From Haliclona indistincta (taxonomy: Eukaryota; Porifera; Demospongiae; Haplosclerida; Chalinidae): a stretch of DNA of 64,000 nucleotides. The notes below the pieces were generated by a model, which saw only the letters and a program-made list of their open reading frames with translations, made no database searches and had not been told where the DNA came from. Below are positions 21,411 to 41,195 of this stretch, in pieces (position 1 is the stretch's first letter; every line of letters starts with the position of its first letter). The translations under genes were made by a program, and so were the position numbers. The stretch covers positions 8,083,471 through 8,147,470 of the forward strand of contig OZ024791.1 of NCBI GenBank assembly GCA_964017065.1, read 5' to 3'.

Positions 21411-23540
21411 ATGTCGGTTTTTGCAGGCATCTTGGGTGATAAGATTCAAGGAAAGGATGGCGATAAGGATGTGGCAGAGCTCGTCGGGGAGGGAAAGGTA
21501 GTCGCTCTCTACTTCTCTGCACACTGGTGTCCTCCTTGTCGTGCATTCACTCCGCAACTAGCTGAATGGTACAAGAAGTTCAAAGATGGTGAAAACGCGA
21601 GCAACTTCGATATCGTGTTTGTGAGCTCCGATCGTGATCAAGCTGGCTTCGACGAGTACTACAATGACATGCCTTGGCTGGCTCTGCCGTTCGCGGAGAG
21701 AGAAAAGAAAGTGAATTACTGTTTTTGTCTTTTTAATTATGACTATACATTATATCTTCTTTCTAGGCAAGTCTATCAAAAAAATTCAAGGTGACGGGCA
21801 TACCTACTTTGATTATCATCAATGCCCAGACGGGTAAAGTCATCAGTTCAGATGGTCGCTCTATTGTCACCGAGGATCCCGAGGGAAAGGATTTTCCCTG
21901 GGCTCCTAAAGGTTTTATTGACATCTTAACTGATGGTAATCTGATTACTGATACTGATGGTACTGAAATGAGATGGGAGGACGTGAAGTGCACTCATTTG
22001 GGGCTGTATTTTTCTGCTCACTGGGTAAGTAATCATACATGCAGGTGTTAGACAATCATCGACAGATGAGCAGTTTTGGCACCTTATTACCAGTGATAAT
22101 TAGCTCGCTAATATTGGGCGGAGCGCACCGCTCCATTGTCGGCACTTGTTGCTGTTGTCGGTCTTCGGTCGTGTGCCTGCACGGGTTTCTTCCCTTGCAG
22201 GATTCTTGTCCAATCAGATTGCTGTGTTCAGTTGCCTTGTACTATTTTGTACAAGCTGTTTACAACATGGTGTAGCCTGATTACCCACAGTACAGCTGCT
22301 AGACACTGCTGTTTTGCTAGACCTCTCCCAGCCATCCGCCCACACAGCTTGTCGCTAGTTAGCTTGTCGTACCCCCCTGCTGAGAGAGATTCTAGCCAGC
22401 ATAGGTCAAACTATCATTTCGAACTATGAACTGCCTATGAGCTAGACTACCAAGACCATGTTATCTTGGAGCAAATCTGTGATACCAAACTCTCTTTACA
22501 TAATAACACTGTCTCCGTTGAGTGAAATTGAATGCTAGCATATCTGTAGTTACCAACACAAGCATTTTTATCTTTTACAGTGTGGTCCTTGTCGTTCTTT
22601 CACTCCTCAATTGATTGAGACCTACAATATCATCAATGAAGATTCGAAGAATTTTGAGATCATTTTCGTCAGTTCTGACAAAGATGAAGATTCTTTCGTA
22701 GAGTACTATGGTGAGATGCCTTGGTTAGCGATGAAGTTCAAGGACGAGAGGAAAAAGACCCTATCACGTATATTTGATGTGTCTGGTGAGCATGCTCTGG
22801 AGTGGATTGGTCATTTTTCACTTCCTGTTTTTGTAGGAATACCGTCGTTGATAATTCTTGACATAGCTACGGGAGAGACAGTTACTAGTAATGGACGTGG
22901 GGCAGTTGAAGGTGATCCTAGTGGACAGGTTAGCTGACAAACAACTCACTCATTGTGTGCTTAAAGTAGGAAAACATGTATTGATATCAGTGAAAACCTT
23001 GTTATGATGCCATTTTGCCTAATATCACATCATATCATGTTAGTACATGTATTTGCTGTCTCTCCTGCAGCAATTTCCCTGGCATCCCAAACCAGTTGAA
23101 GAGCTAAAGAGCTACACAGCTGCTGCAATCAATGAGCAACCTGCCCTGGTCTGGCTCACAGGTTAGTACCATCTCTCTGCTATGCTACAGTGCCATGAGA
23201 GTCTCCCTGAGTAGATGAATCCGAGGAAGAGAGCAAGAAAGCTCTCGAGATAATGGCACCCATTGCAAGGGAGTACCTAGATGAGGTCGGAGACTTGGAT
23301 GCAGACGAAAAGCTAGTGTTCCTTTATTCTGGACCAAACACGGGGCAAGACGACATAAGTTCTTCTCTTAGAGGCTTTCTCAGGATATCAGCTGACAGAG
23401 ATCCTCCTATACTCTTTGCCACTAACATTCCCGACCAAGAGAAGTACATTTGTGAAGAGGAGGAGATCACAGCTGAAGTGATACAGAGAGTAGTGAAGGC
23501 GTTCAAGACCAAACGACTAGACTGGCAACCAATTCAATAG
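21411..23540 (+). CDS. Nucleoredoxin-like protein 1 (two thioredoxin-like domains plus C-terminal domain)
   Basis: Six exons (21411-21710, 21767-22024, 22581-22785, 22837-22928, 23071-23161, 23215-23540) give 423 residues. Domain 1 carries WCPPCR (about residue 38) and domain 2 carries WCGPCR. Both have the IVFVSSDRD...MPWLALPF pattern of the nucleoredoxin/tryparedoxin group. A third domain without a Cys pair closes the protein. The second active site is split by a phase-0 intron exactly between W and the first Cys. It is likely a cytosolic or nuclear disulfide reductase. Its 556-bp second intron (22025-22580) is unusually long for this locus and may hold an insertion. It is the first of three tandem paralogs. 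Confidence 0.88.
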
Positions 23541-24101
23541 TTCTGACTCGCTAACGACAGGTGCATAGTAGTAGATCTAGAGTGTGTTAGTGATATCTAT
23601 CAGCAGCTGTTTAGTCCATTCATCCTTTTTTCACACTATACATGACAATATTTTTGAAATAATATATGCCCTGCTAAATATACACGTGAAATTGTTCGAG
23701 GATCTCGCTAAACACTCCTTAGCTGACAGCTGTGTTGTAGCGGACGTACCTACATATAGTGGGTGGAGTCAGAGTCTTACTTGCATGCGAGGCTCGAGCA
23801 AAGTGCGTGGGTGAGCTGGGAGAACTAGACGTGTTCTATCTCTCGATTTCTCCGGCAGCGAGCGAGTAATTGTAGGCCTAGGTCGTCACATGTAGAAAGC
23901 TACCTGTTTTTATCCATTGAGAACGACAAGCATCTATGTATGGTACAAACTTAAAGTCAGTGATTCATGATGGAATCCGGCGTGTTGATTGGAGCTGTAA
24001 ATGTGCGAAACGTATTCTATGCGTACTTTTTGATAACAAAAGTCAATTTCCAGTTGTTTTGCAGCATTTTGCAGAAAAGTCTCGTACTCGGCTATCTCAA
24101 A
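23541..24101 (+). other. Intergenic region between nucleoredoxin genes 1 and 2
   Basis: No gene is recognised here. An in-frame ATG at 23967 would extend gene 2 by 45 residues. That start has no counterpart in the paralogs and was not chosen. Confidence 0.45.
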
Positions 24102-25839
24102 ATGTCGGTTCCGCTAACGACTCTTCTGGGAGAAACAGTTCAAGCAAAAGATGGTCGCGTGACTAAACTGGTGTCGGAGCTCGTCGGCGAAGAAAAAGTC
24201 GTTGGGCTCTACTTCTCTAACGTCTCAAGTGCGTTCACATCCAAATTGATCACTTGGTACAACGATTTCAAGGAGACTGAAAACGGGAGCAAATTCGAAA
24301 TTGTGATGGTGAGTTCTGATTACTGTAGAGTCGACTTTGACGAACAGGACAGCAAGTGCTATCCGGAAATTCCATGGCTGACTCTAGACTATGAGAAGCA
24401 AGACAAGAAAGTAAGTCTGTGCTCATTGCTTAACGTTAACACTTGTGTTTTTTTTTCAGGCTGCTCTGTTGCGCAAATTCAGGGTGATGAGCGATGACAG
24501 TGATATGTTGGTGCTGCTTAATGCTCTGACTGGGAGAGTCATCACGAGAAATGGTCGCGCCATCGTTTCTGAGGATCCCAGTGGAAAATATTTTCCCTGG
24601 ACCTCGAAGAGCTTTCTGGACATCATGAAAGATATCACTCTAATTCCTGCAGATCCCCGGCGTCCCGGAATGATCAGTTGGGACGATATCGAGGGTACTC
24701 ATGTTGGTATATACTACTCTGCTCACTGGGTAAGTGAAATTGTAAAGAATGCTAGTTAAACTATAAGACTAGACATATACAAGAAATAATTATACATAAC
24801 GAATTATAAGACTATAGACACAAGACATGTATTATACATAAGACTAGACTATACATATAAGACTAGACATAATACATAAGACTGTATAACTTATAGTTCA
24901 TCTGTAAGAATGCTAGTTAAACTGTATTTCAGTGTCGTCCATGCGAAGCCTTCACTTTCCAATTGGACCAAACTTACAAGACGATTAACGCGGGAGTGAA
25001 GAGGCTTGAGATTATTTTTGTCAGTTCTGATAAGACCGAAGCTGCTTTTAGAAAGTACTGCAGAGATATGCCTTGGCTGGCTTTGATGTTCAAAGACGGC
25101 AAGAAAAAGATCTTAACACGTATACTAAAAGTAACTAGTAAGAAATTCCACAGCATTGCCGACTGCATGTAACTGTAGCATCACTCTGTTCTTGTAGAAG
25201 TGCCGACGTTGATCATTTTTGACAAAATAACAGGAGAAATGATCACTAGAAATGGGACGGGTGCTATTTGGGGAGACACAGCTGGACTGGTTAGTTCAAT
25301 ATGCAGAGTATTGACCACAATAATTATTGTCAAAGAGCCTTATGTGAATAAATTTGATTTCTACAGCAATTTCCCTGGTATCCCAAACCAGTGCAAGAGC
25401 TGATGAAATACCTAACTTTCACAATCATCAACGAGCAGCCTGTTCTGATCTGGGTAACAGGTTAGTGAATAAACTCTGATGGTGTTACAGCAACGCACGC
25501 TATCCTAAACCAGGTCATGACTACAAAGAAGAGAGCAAGAAAGCTTGTGATATAATGACGCCAATTGCAACAGAGTATCAAAAAGAGGTCGGACACTTGG
25601 AACTTCATGAAAAGCTAGCGTTCCTATATTCTAAACCAACCACGGAAGAAGTCTCCAGAATTCGAGACCTCTTCAAGCTACCAGAAGACAAGACATCGTT
25701 TCTCTGTGTCACCAATGCTCCTGAACAGGCAACATACATTTGCAAGGAGGAGAACATTACAGCTGATGTCGTACGAAGAGTAGTGGAGGAAATAAAGACC
25801 AATAGGCTAGCTTGGGAGCCTGTCCTATCACAAGACTGA
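24102..25839 (+). CDS. Nucleoredoxin-like protein 2 with redox-dead first domain
   Basis: Six exons (24102-24410, 24460-24729, 24933-25137, 25198-25289, 25367-25460, 25514-25839) give 431 residues. The start MSVPL aligns with the MSV and MSA starts of its neighbours. In domain 1 the WCPPCR segment is missing and YFSNVSSAFTSKL replaces it, so both catalytic cysteines are gone although the rest of the fold is kept. Domain 2 has WCRPCE, with the intron again between W and C. The frame is intact throughout, so it is a diverged gene and not a pseudogene. It could act as a binding or regulatory paralog with a single redox site. Confidence 0.86.
24760..24912 (+). repeat. Short imperfect tandem repeats in an intron
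   Basis: Variants of TATAAGACTAGACATA recur five or six times in the intron that splits the second active-site motif of nucleoredoxin gene 2. Confidence 0.6.
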
Positions 25840-25914
25840 GTGACATGTACTATTAATGTACTGAGAGTAGGTAGTGACGATTTAGTGTCAATATCATCAT
25901 TGCAAAGCTTATGA

Positions 25915-26015
25915 CAAAAGGGTGGGGGCGGAGCTCAGGTTTCTTGCAGGTGGGGGCGGGGCTCGTAAAAAGTCCGTGGGTGGGCTGATATTGCACAGCA
26001 TAAAAGAGCACTGTA
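25915..26015 (+). promoter_or_regulatory. Core promoter of nucleoredoxin gene 3
   Basis: Two GC-box-like motifs (GGGGGCGGAGCTC near 25924 and GGGGCGGGGCTC near 25952) precede a TATA-like CATAAAAGAG near 26000. These lie about 66 bp upstream of the ATG at 26067. This is a sequence-pattern inference only. Confidence 0.5.
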
Positions 26016-26066
26016 GGCTTTTAGTCATTAGTCTAGTATTACATATCCTCTACTATTAGGCTAACA

Positions 26067-27908
26067 ATGTCGGCTCTTAAAGATCTCCTGGGAGACAAAA
26101 TCGTGGGAAAGAATGGCGATAAGGATGTGGCAGAGCTCGTCGGCGAGGGAAAGGTAGTCGCGCTCTACTTCTCTGCACACTGGTGTCCTCCTTGTCGTGC
26201 ATTCACGCCGCAACTAGCTGAGTGGTACAAGAAGTTCAAAGACGGTGAAAAAGGGAGCAAGTTTGATATCGTTTTCGTGAGCTCCGATCGTGATCAAGGT
26301 AGCTTCGACGAGTACTACAACGACATGCCGTGGCTGGCTCTGCCGTTCGCGGAAAGAGAAAAGAAAGTGAGTACTCTGTGCTCGCTGTTAAACCTTAGCG
26401 CTCATGTTTCCTTTCTAGGCTGCTATTTCAAGCAAATTCAAGGTATCGGGCATTCCTACCTTAGTTATTCTCGATTCCCAGACGGGAAAACTCATCACCA
26501 AGGATGGTCGTTCCATTGTAATGGATGACCCTGATGGTAAGGATTTCCCCTGGGCCCCTAAGAGTTTTCTGGACATCATGAAGGGTGCTACTCTGATCAC
26601 TAACACTGATGGTAAAGAAATGAAATGGGAGGATGTCCAGGGCACTCATGTTGGGGTGTATTTCTCTGCTCATTGGGTAAGTCATGCAGTGAATTGAGCA
26701 AAGGTCAAATGATTGTACAAAAATTCACACTTTTTAAAGTTGTTAGTATAGTAGACACCAACCTTGCTATTGATAGGCATAGTTTAGTAGACACTATATA
26801 AATTTTGCTATTGATAGTCGTTAGTATAGTTAATAGACACCAACCTTGCTAGTATTGATAGTTAGACACCAAACATGAATACTTGTGAATATCATTACCG
26901 TCTCTAGCATAATTATGCTGTGAAACACATAGTTATGAAATTCACAAAGTCAAATATGCTGTATAACGCAGGCTAGGTAAAATTGAAACTGTGCTGGATG
27001 TCAGTTGACAGCAGAACAACAGTGTTCTTATTTTCCCCACAGTGTGGTCCCTGTCGTAGTTTTACTCCCAAACTAAAAGAAACCTATAAGACCGTCAATG
27101 AAGCAAAGAAGTTTGATATCATATTCGTCAGTTCTGATCGAGATGAAGATTCTTTCGCAGAGTACTATGGTGAGATGCCTTGGTTAGCCTTGAAGTTCAA
27201 GGACGACAGGAAGAAGCCTCTATCACGTCTATTCAACGTGTCTGGTAAGGTAACCCTATTGTTTTATTGCAAAGATTTCATACCCGGTCTTTATAGGAAT
27301 ACCGACATTGGTTATTTTGGACAGAATCACAGGAGAAATGATAACCGACAATGGAACCAGTGCTGTTGGTGGCGACCCAACTGGAAAGGTTCGTCATTAG
27401 AAAACAGCAAAATAATATTTTTGAGTTGGTTTCTTGAATGTTATTTCTATAGGAGTTTCCTTGGTATCCCAAACCAGTGGAAGAACTATCCGGTTACACT
27501 GCATCAACCATCAATGAGCAACCCTCTCTGATCTGGCTAACAGGTTAGTGACTGGTCTGCATATCATGGTGGCGTCATACAAGTCTTTCCTGAGTAGATG
27601 AAACTGAAGAAGAGAGCAAGAAAGCTCATGATATACTGAATCCTATAGCGACAAAGTATGTCGAAGAGAGCAAAAATGTGGAAGCAGACGAACGGCTAGT
27701 GTTCATGTATTCTGGACCAAAGACAGAAGACTTGGGAACCTCACTTCGAAACTTTGTCAAGCTACCAGACAAGACACCAGTTCTCTTTATCGTCAACATT
27801 CCGGAACAGAAGAAGTACATCTGCGAGGAAGATAGCATCACAGCTGATGTGATTCGAAGAGTAGTGGAAGAATTCAAAACAGAGAAACTTGCTTGGAAGT
27901 CTATGTAA
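26067..27908 (+). CDS. Nucleoredoxin-like protein 3
   Basis: Six exons (26067-26366, 26419-26676, 27043-27244, 27297-27388, 27453-27543, 27598-27908) give 417 residues. Domain 1 has WCPPCR and domain 2 has WCGPCR, with the phase-0 intron between W and C. The C-terminal domain has no Cys pair. Exon 1 is very close to that of gene 1, so these two are the more recent duplicates or have been converted. It is likely a dithiol-disulfide oxidoreductase. It is convergent with the minus-strand HIP1 gene 428 bp downstream. Confidence 0.88.
26730..26885 (+). repeat. Imperfect repeats in an intron of nucleoredoxin gene 3
   Basis: The phrase TAGACACCAACCTTGCTA and its variants recur three to four times in the 366-bp intron 26677-27042. 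Confidence 0.6.
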
Positions 27909-28335
27909 TAGCTATCAAGTGACTAAAATTAAAATAGTGGAGTACTATATTATATAGAGTGTGCTATTATTAGCTTTTCTGCTGATTTTTATACCACTAG
28001 CTGATTGTGATGGTATCTAGCCTTGTTCCCTGCCAAATTTTCGCAACGCGGAAACGCAACGGAATTGTCTGTCCCGCCAATGCTGGGTCACAATAATTAA
28101 ATTTATATTTGAGAGATAAAAACTGCCTATTAAAAATGGGTTGTTTCTCGCATTTAAAACCTGAATAGTGTCACAAAATCAATAGTTAGGATCAACAGCT
28201 GAGTTGAATTGAGCTCTCAGGACTCCTGTGAAATGAGACAACGCGATCAAACAAGACAAGTAGATACCACAAGAAAATAATTATAAATAGTAAATAGTAA
28301 ATAAATAGTTGAGGCTAAACTCTATACGGTACATT
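27909..28335. other. Convergent intergenic gap
   Basis: An AT-rich stretch lies between the nucleoredoxin gene 3 stop and the HIP1 stop. No gene or repeat was recognised. Confidence 0.5.
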
Positions 28336-34997
<6,662 letters not shown>

Positions 34998-35464
34998 AAG
35001 GTTCACTGTGCCCAGAGCTGACTGCCTGAATAAGAGCTATATATCAAATTGCTGTAGCTAGCGCCTAGACACAAAAAGATTAGCAGACTAGGCGTGGTCA
35101 AAAGACACGCCCTACAAGTTCAGTCCGATACCCATACTGTAGTACTCAGCCTCGGGCCGTCAGCCATTGTAAAGACATAAACATGATTGTTGTTCTGCTT
35201 CTAGACTGAGAAACATAAATGTTGTTAAGCACTAAAATAGGATTGCTTGCAGATACACACCAAAAAGTCAAAGTGTTATGCAATGTGTCAATGCATTTCT
35301 TGATAAGCAAGTACTGCTAGACACATGTACAATGTTATTATTATGGATAAGCCAGGTTAAAATCATGGTCTGAGTCATGATGAGAGAGTATAAAGATAGC
35401 AAGCACAGTTCTGTTGATAACAAGTGCAGTTGAAAAAAGCAGCTTGCCAGCTTCTATATCTACA
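34998..35464. other. Divergent intergenic region between HIP1 and SRCR receptor A
   Basis: A possible HIP1 5'-UTR exon ends near 35027, with an acceptor-like CTTATTCAG in sense. The remainder is AT-rich with no gene seen. It must hold both promoters. Confidence 0.45.
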
Positions 35465-37885
35465 ATGCAGTTTATTATGAACAACTTGATATTTATTATT
35501 GTCCTATCTTTGCAATTCTTCAATGTCAATGGACAGTGTAAGTGAAGTTTGCCATACATGCATTTTTAACAGCATTTTTTTCTTTTTGTACAGCAACATA
35601 CTGTTACTCAACTAACAGTCTCAGACTGTACAATCCATATGGCAGCACTGCTACTCAAGGTGGTATGCTGCAGATCTGTATATCAAACCAGTGGACGGCA
35701 GTGTGTGATTACAGCTTTAGTTGTTCTGTCCAAGGGAAAATTGCTTGTAGACAACTTGGATTCAGTGGAAGCCAGATCAGTGAGTTTAAATTGTTTATTT
35801 TCTATTTTGAATACTCATTGCGTCTAGAATCTTATGTACTGACAAATAGTGCCCAGTACTTTGGAAGATGGAGTTACACTGACAGCAGATACTACTCATG
35901 TTCTAGTAGTAGCTACTCATCTCTCACCAGTTGCAGTACAAATATTAGACCCCATTCATCAGACTGTGATTTAGATGACCAAGTTGGATTATGGTGTGCA
36001 ACTTTTCCATCATCTGGTACAATAATGCATTATAACTTAAAGGGATATTCTTTGTAAACAGTATGCAGTCTTGGATCTGTTAGATTGGTTGGAGGACAAT
36101 TATCCAATGAGGGAAGACTAGAATATTGCTACAATGGAGCATGGAGTCAAGTTTGTCAACCTAATTTTCATATCGAAGAGGCTGTAGCAGCTTGCAGACA
36201 ACTGGGATACACTAATCCTAGTAAGAATTTTATTAAGTGTACATGACGTTTATTAACAACAATTTATTTTATGCAGAAGCTGTTATAGTTACTGGTGAAC
36301 GATACGGACATAAATCAAACTTTAGTTTGGTCAATTTTTTAAGTTGCCCCTCTGTTTCAAATATAAGAAACTTATCTTCATGCTCCTTATTTGCTTCATC
36401 ATCATGTGGTTATAGATGCAGTGGTGGGAACAGTGTTGGTATAAGTTGCTTTGGTAAGACTGCATGTGACTGTAGATATTGTAAAAAAACATAACATATT
36501 TCTATAGTATCAGGTCAAGATAACTGCAGTCAAGGTGCTGTGAGACTAGTGAACTCCACTACTGAGTATGAGGGCAGAGTGGAGGTGTGTCTAGATGGAG
36601 TGTGGGGTACAGTATGTGGAGTGGGTTATAATGATGCCAATGCTATTTGTCGCACTGTTGGATATGATGGAGGTAAGCTATGCTAGCACTGATTATGATC
36701 TCTTGATTGCTACATATACAGTGATGGAGTACTACAGCACTAATCATATGTTTGGTGACGGTGGGCGTCCAATTTACTATAATCTTCAGTGTAGTGGATG
36801 CGAATCACACATTAGAGCATGCAGTAAAAACACATATCCGTACACCGGTTGTAATGAAGGGTTAGTTGCTGGAGTGAGGTGTCATCATGGTATGCAATAA
36901 ACCACACTATCAGATAAAAAAAATACTTGTTCCACAGGTTGCACTGATGGTGAAGTACGTCTCATTGGAGGTAGCAGTGAGACTGAGGGAACTGTGGAGG
37001 TGTGTCACAATAAGACATGGGGAATGGTGTCTGGACTAGGCTGGGGAGAGGAAGATGCTCGTGTGACATGCAGGCAGCTAAAATTACCAGTAGAAGGTAT
37101 TATAAATGATGAAACTAAAAATGTCATATTTTGAACATGCACTGTAGGTTTTCATTCTTATGTTGATTCTCCGTTTGGCAAGCCTAGACGAACTGTTCAC
37201 TTCAGTGCTATACGATGTGTTGGAAGTGAAACAAGAATCACTGATTGTCCTACAACCAACTATACTTATGAACAAGGAAAGCAACTTACTGGACACTTGG
37301 CAGTGGCTGGGGTAACCTGCATGCGACACTGTCCCATATCATCAGTGGAACTAACAACTACTCAGTATGTTAATACTGAATGTCCTGCTACCTCAGCACA
37401 ATTTCCTACTACAACACTATGCCCAACTGTGCATCAGGTAGAGACTGTGACTGCTTGTCCAAGGACTAGTCCAACTCAACAAGCACAATCAAATTCTGCT
37501 ATTGATAATAGCCAGCAGACTGTAACAACTATCATAATAACTGGTCTTGCTGCAATTTTTGGTACAGCAACAGTCACGCTTGCTGTATGGTAAGCTAAGA
37601 GAGTGTGTGACTGTGTAAATGCATGTACATAGATGTGCATTGTCTACTCATGTTTTTATTCCAGCTATTTCAACTGGATGTGTTGTTTTCTATAGTTTGT
37701 GTTATTCTTTGTATAAAATTGGTAAAAACAAGAGGACGTCAGCAACAGGACCTCAACGACAGGTTGATAATCAATATGATGGACAACTGAGTTCAAATGT
37801 CATCCCGCTCAAACAACAAGGAAATTCTAGCTCATACACAGAGGAATATCAGCAGACCTTGTATGAACACGTGCAGCCGCGTTGA
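35465..37885 (+). CDS. SRCR receptor A (four SRCR domains, TM, tyrosine-motif tail)
   Basis: ATG 35465 opens a 24-residue signal peptide (exon 35465-35537). The second exon begins at 35594 with the first SRCR half (SLRLYNPYGSTATQGGM). Four scavenger-receptor Cys-rich domains follow, each split by one intron into a GxVRLV...CRQLG half and a Cys-rich C-terminal half. A Thr/Ser/Pro-rich stalk, one TM (TIIITGLAAIFGTATVTLAV) and a basic stop-transfer lead to a ~60-residue tail (last exon 37696-37885) ending TLYEHVQPR. This is a type I surface receptor. SRCR domains bind microbial or modified self ligands, but the ligand here is unknown. The splice phase at the TM-tail junction is 2. Confidence 0.88.
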
Positions 37886-38065
37886 TCAGTGAATCGCAGA
37901 TTGCTGTGCAATTATTATGCAATGAGTATAGCTAGCATGTATTGTATCAACTAGTTAGAGTCTATAGAGTTTGTATAGTAGCATTTGAACTATGTTCAAG
38001 CATAGATATTATGACTGTATTGTATATTGCATCAAGAATTGAATCATTGTTTCATATGCTGCAGC

Positions 38066-38071
38066 AATAAA
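38066..38071 (+). terminator. Polyadenylation signal of SRCR receptor A
   Basis: AATAAA lies 180 bp after the stop codon in an AT-rich 3' region. Confidence 0.45.
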
Positions 38072-38330
38072 GCTCACTTCTAAACCCGATAATGTCTAGT
38101 CGATCCAGCAATGACCTATATCAAATTATGTACTTTTAAGTTAACCACACCAAACTTGCAAAGGGCAAGGGACAAAATTGCATGAACATGCAGCATTACT
38201 GCTTTCATCGTACTGCTAGATTTGATAGAGGTATATATTCAAGTATTGTCTTTCATCAACATAGTCTGCTACAATGTTAATATAATAGGCACCAATATGA
38301 AGGCTATAGATTAAAATTACACTCTAGAGA

Positions 38331-38508
38331 GACAGCAAGACTAAAGGAACAGTGAAGGTGTATGTCACACTAAGACATGGAAATGATGGTGTCTGGACTA
38401 GGCTGAGGCATAGATACAGTATACTGGTGAGTATATTGTATCTATGGCAGAGGAGAGAAAGATACTGGTATAACATGCATGCGGGCGACTAAAATTACCA
38501 GTAGAAAG
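38331..38508 (+). pseudogene. Decayed SRCR exon
   Basis: This resembles the fourth-domain exon of the three receptors (GACTGAGGGAACAGTGGAGG ... AGGCAGCTAAAATTACCAG) but has indels and an insertion that break the frame. It is a relic of a further duplicate. Confidence 0.7.
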
Positions 38509-38845
38509 TACAGTACATCTTGCAGTTAAAATGAAGTATTGTAAGTTTCCTTTATTGGCAAGATTCAGTTCAGTGTGATGTCATGTATAAACTGAGCTGC
38601 ATGACTACACAGGCATTGCCATACCCTTAAGTATTATTAGCTTTGTAGGGATGCAAAATATATACTGTGAGCTTTCAGAAAATGAATCATGGAAGTTTGT
38701 TACACACTAATAAGGTGCTTGTTTATACCTGACAAACACTTTATTAATCCTTGTATTATGCTTCCCATAATATGCAAGTCTTTGTTACATGTATTAGTAT
38801 ATAGCTGTTTGGTTCAGCTATCTAGGAAGTTATCTATACTTATAC

Positions 38846-41195
38846 ATGATGCGGTTTGCTGTAGGAATTGTTATCATTGCTCTGTCTGTGCAATCTCTCT
38901 GCAATGGACAATGTATGATCATGCTTGATATCAACATAGCAATTTTTTTCTTTTGTATATAGCGCAATCCTGTTCAACAAGTAACAGTCTCAGACTGTAT
39001 AACCAGTATGGCAGCACTGCTACTCAAGGTGGTATGCTGCAGATCTGCATATCAAACCAGTGGAGGGCAGTGTGTGATCAGAGGTTCGACTGCTCCACTG
39101 AAGGAAGAGCTGCTTGTAGACAACTTGGATACATGGGAAGTCTAATCAGTAAGTAAAATGGAAATGTGGAAGTATGCTAATCTTCATTTTATATAGGGTC
39201 AGTAGTGATGCATAGCAGTGCTCAATATTTTGGTAAATGGAGCTCCACTGAAAACTACTACTACACCTGTTTCAGTAATAGTACATCTCTCACTAGCTGC
39301 AGCAAGCATAGTAGTTCCTCATCATCATCGTGTAACTCATACAATCAAGTTGGATTATGGTGTGCAACTGTGCCATCAACTGGTATGCAAATTTAATCTC
39401 GTACGTACACTGAAAAACATGAGTAAAGTGCAAAATGTTTTATGCTTATTTTCAACAGAATGCAGTAATGGAGCTGTTCGATTGGTTGGAGGACAATCAA
39501 CCAATGAAGGAAGAGTGGAATACTGCTATAATGGTGGATGGACTCAGTTTTGTGAGGGAAATTTTCGCATTGAAGAAGCTATAGTAGCATGTAGACAACT
39601 GGGTTACACTAATCCTAGTAAGAATGTTCAACTATCATAAAATCTGATAATACAAAACGTAATAATTATGTAGAAGCAGCTATCATTGATGACGGACGAT
39701 TTAAGAAAGCATCAAACTACAGTTTAGTAAATTCTATTTCCTGCTCCCGGCTTTCCTCGACCATAATGAACTTATCATCCTGTCATTTATCTGATTCGTC
39801 ATGTGCTAGAAGATGTTCTAGACATAGGGACGTTGTTGGTATAAGCTGTTATGGTAAGATAAATTTTACAGTTTGTATGCCCAAAAATTTATTCCTTACG
39901 TCAGGTCAAGATGGCTGCAAAGAAGGTGCTGTAAGACTGGTGAACTCCACTACTGAGTATGAGGGCAGAGTGGAGGTGTGTCTAGATGGAGTGTGGGGTA
40001 CAGTATGTGGAGTGGATCACAGTGATGCTACTGTTATCTGTCGTACTGCTGGATATGATGGAGGTATTAATATTTTTAGTCATTACATGACTATCTATAT
40101 ACATCAACTTCAGTCTTAGAGTACTATGACACAAATCATATGTTTGGAGATGGAAGCCGTCCAATTAATTATGATCTTAGATGCAGTGGGTGTGAGTCAA
40201 GCATTAGAGCATGCCCCAAAAGAACATACCCAGACACCTATTGCGGTAGAAGATCAATCGCTGGAGTAAAGTGTATTCAAGATGGTATTTGAGATGTTTT
40301 AACATAAAATCATAAATTATTTTTGATTATTCACAGGTTGCACTGATGGTGAAGTACGTCTCATTGGAGGTAGCAGTGAGACTGAGGGAACAGTGGAGGT
40401 GTGTCACAACAAGACATGGGGAATGGTGTCTGGACTAGGCTGGGGAGAGGAAGATGCTCGTGTGACATGCAGGCAGCTGCACTTGCCAGTAAAAGGTCAG
40501 ATTTAATGAAACATATCTTTGAACCATACGCGGCTCAATAAGCCCTTGATATTATTTCACTATATGCACTGTAGGTTTCCATTCTTATGTTGATTCACCA
40601 TTTGGCAAGCCTAATCGAACAGTTCACTTCAGTGCTGTGCGATGTGTTGGAAGTGAATCAAGAATCACTGATTGTCGTACAACTAACTATACTTACGAGC
40701 AAGGAAAGCAACTTGCTGAACACTTGCCAGTGGCCGGGGTAGCCTGTAGACCACAACACTGTTGTGAATGCTCTTTATCAACAGTGGAGCTACTACCAAC
40801 TAATTCTGAATGTTCAAGTCGCAGGCCTACTCAGTTAGCACAGCCAGATTGTGCTACTGATAATAGCGAGCTTACTGTGACAATTATTTTATTGACTTGT
40901 TTAACTGCAATTTCTGGTGCAGTGTCAGTCACTCTTGCTGCATAGTAAGCAATGTGAATGAGAGATATAAATTATTTTACTATTATATTTTCATGCCAAC
41001 AGTTTGTGTTATCTAATTGGCAAAAGTAAGAGATCAAGTGATGGTACTCAGAATGAACGACAGGATGATTATCAGTGTGGCAATGACATCAGTTTAAATC
41101 CCAATGTTTCATATGGTAACCATGTAACTTTTCCTTCATTCACTGCAGAAAAATATCAGGAGACAGGCCTGTACGAAGACGTACAGCCTCATTGA
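38846..41195 (+). CDS. SRCR receptor B
   Basis: ATG 38846 starts a signal peptide (exon 38846-38912) that ends CNGQ. The next exon starts at 38963. The layout is the same as receptor A: four SRCR domains, each in two exons, then a short stalk, one TM (TVTIILLTCLTAISGAVSVT) and a tail exon starting near 41002 that ends GLYEDVQPH at 41195. The fourth-domain exon at about 40338 is almost identical to those of receptors A and C, which suggests gene conversion. The NLR gene starts 277 bp downstream on the same strand. Confidence 0.87.

Larger units (their letters stand above)
37886..38845 (+). other. Intergenic region between SRCR receptors A and B
   Basis: This holds a polyadenylation signal (AATAAA, 38066-38071) and one decayed SRCR exon (38331-38508). 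No other gene is seen. Confidence 0.5.

Noticed and set aside
23967..24101. N-terminal extension of nucleoredoxin gene 2
   Set aside because: The paralogs start at the position equal to 24102 and the extension has no counterpart.
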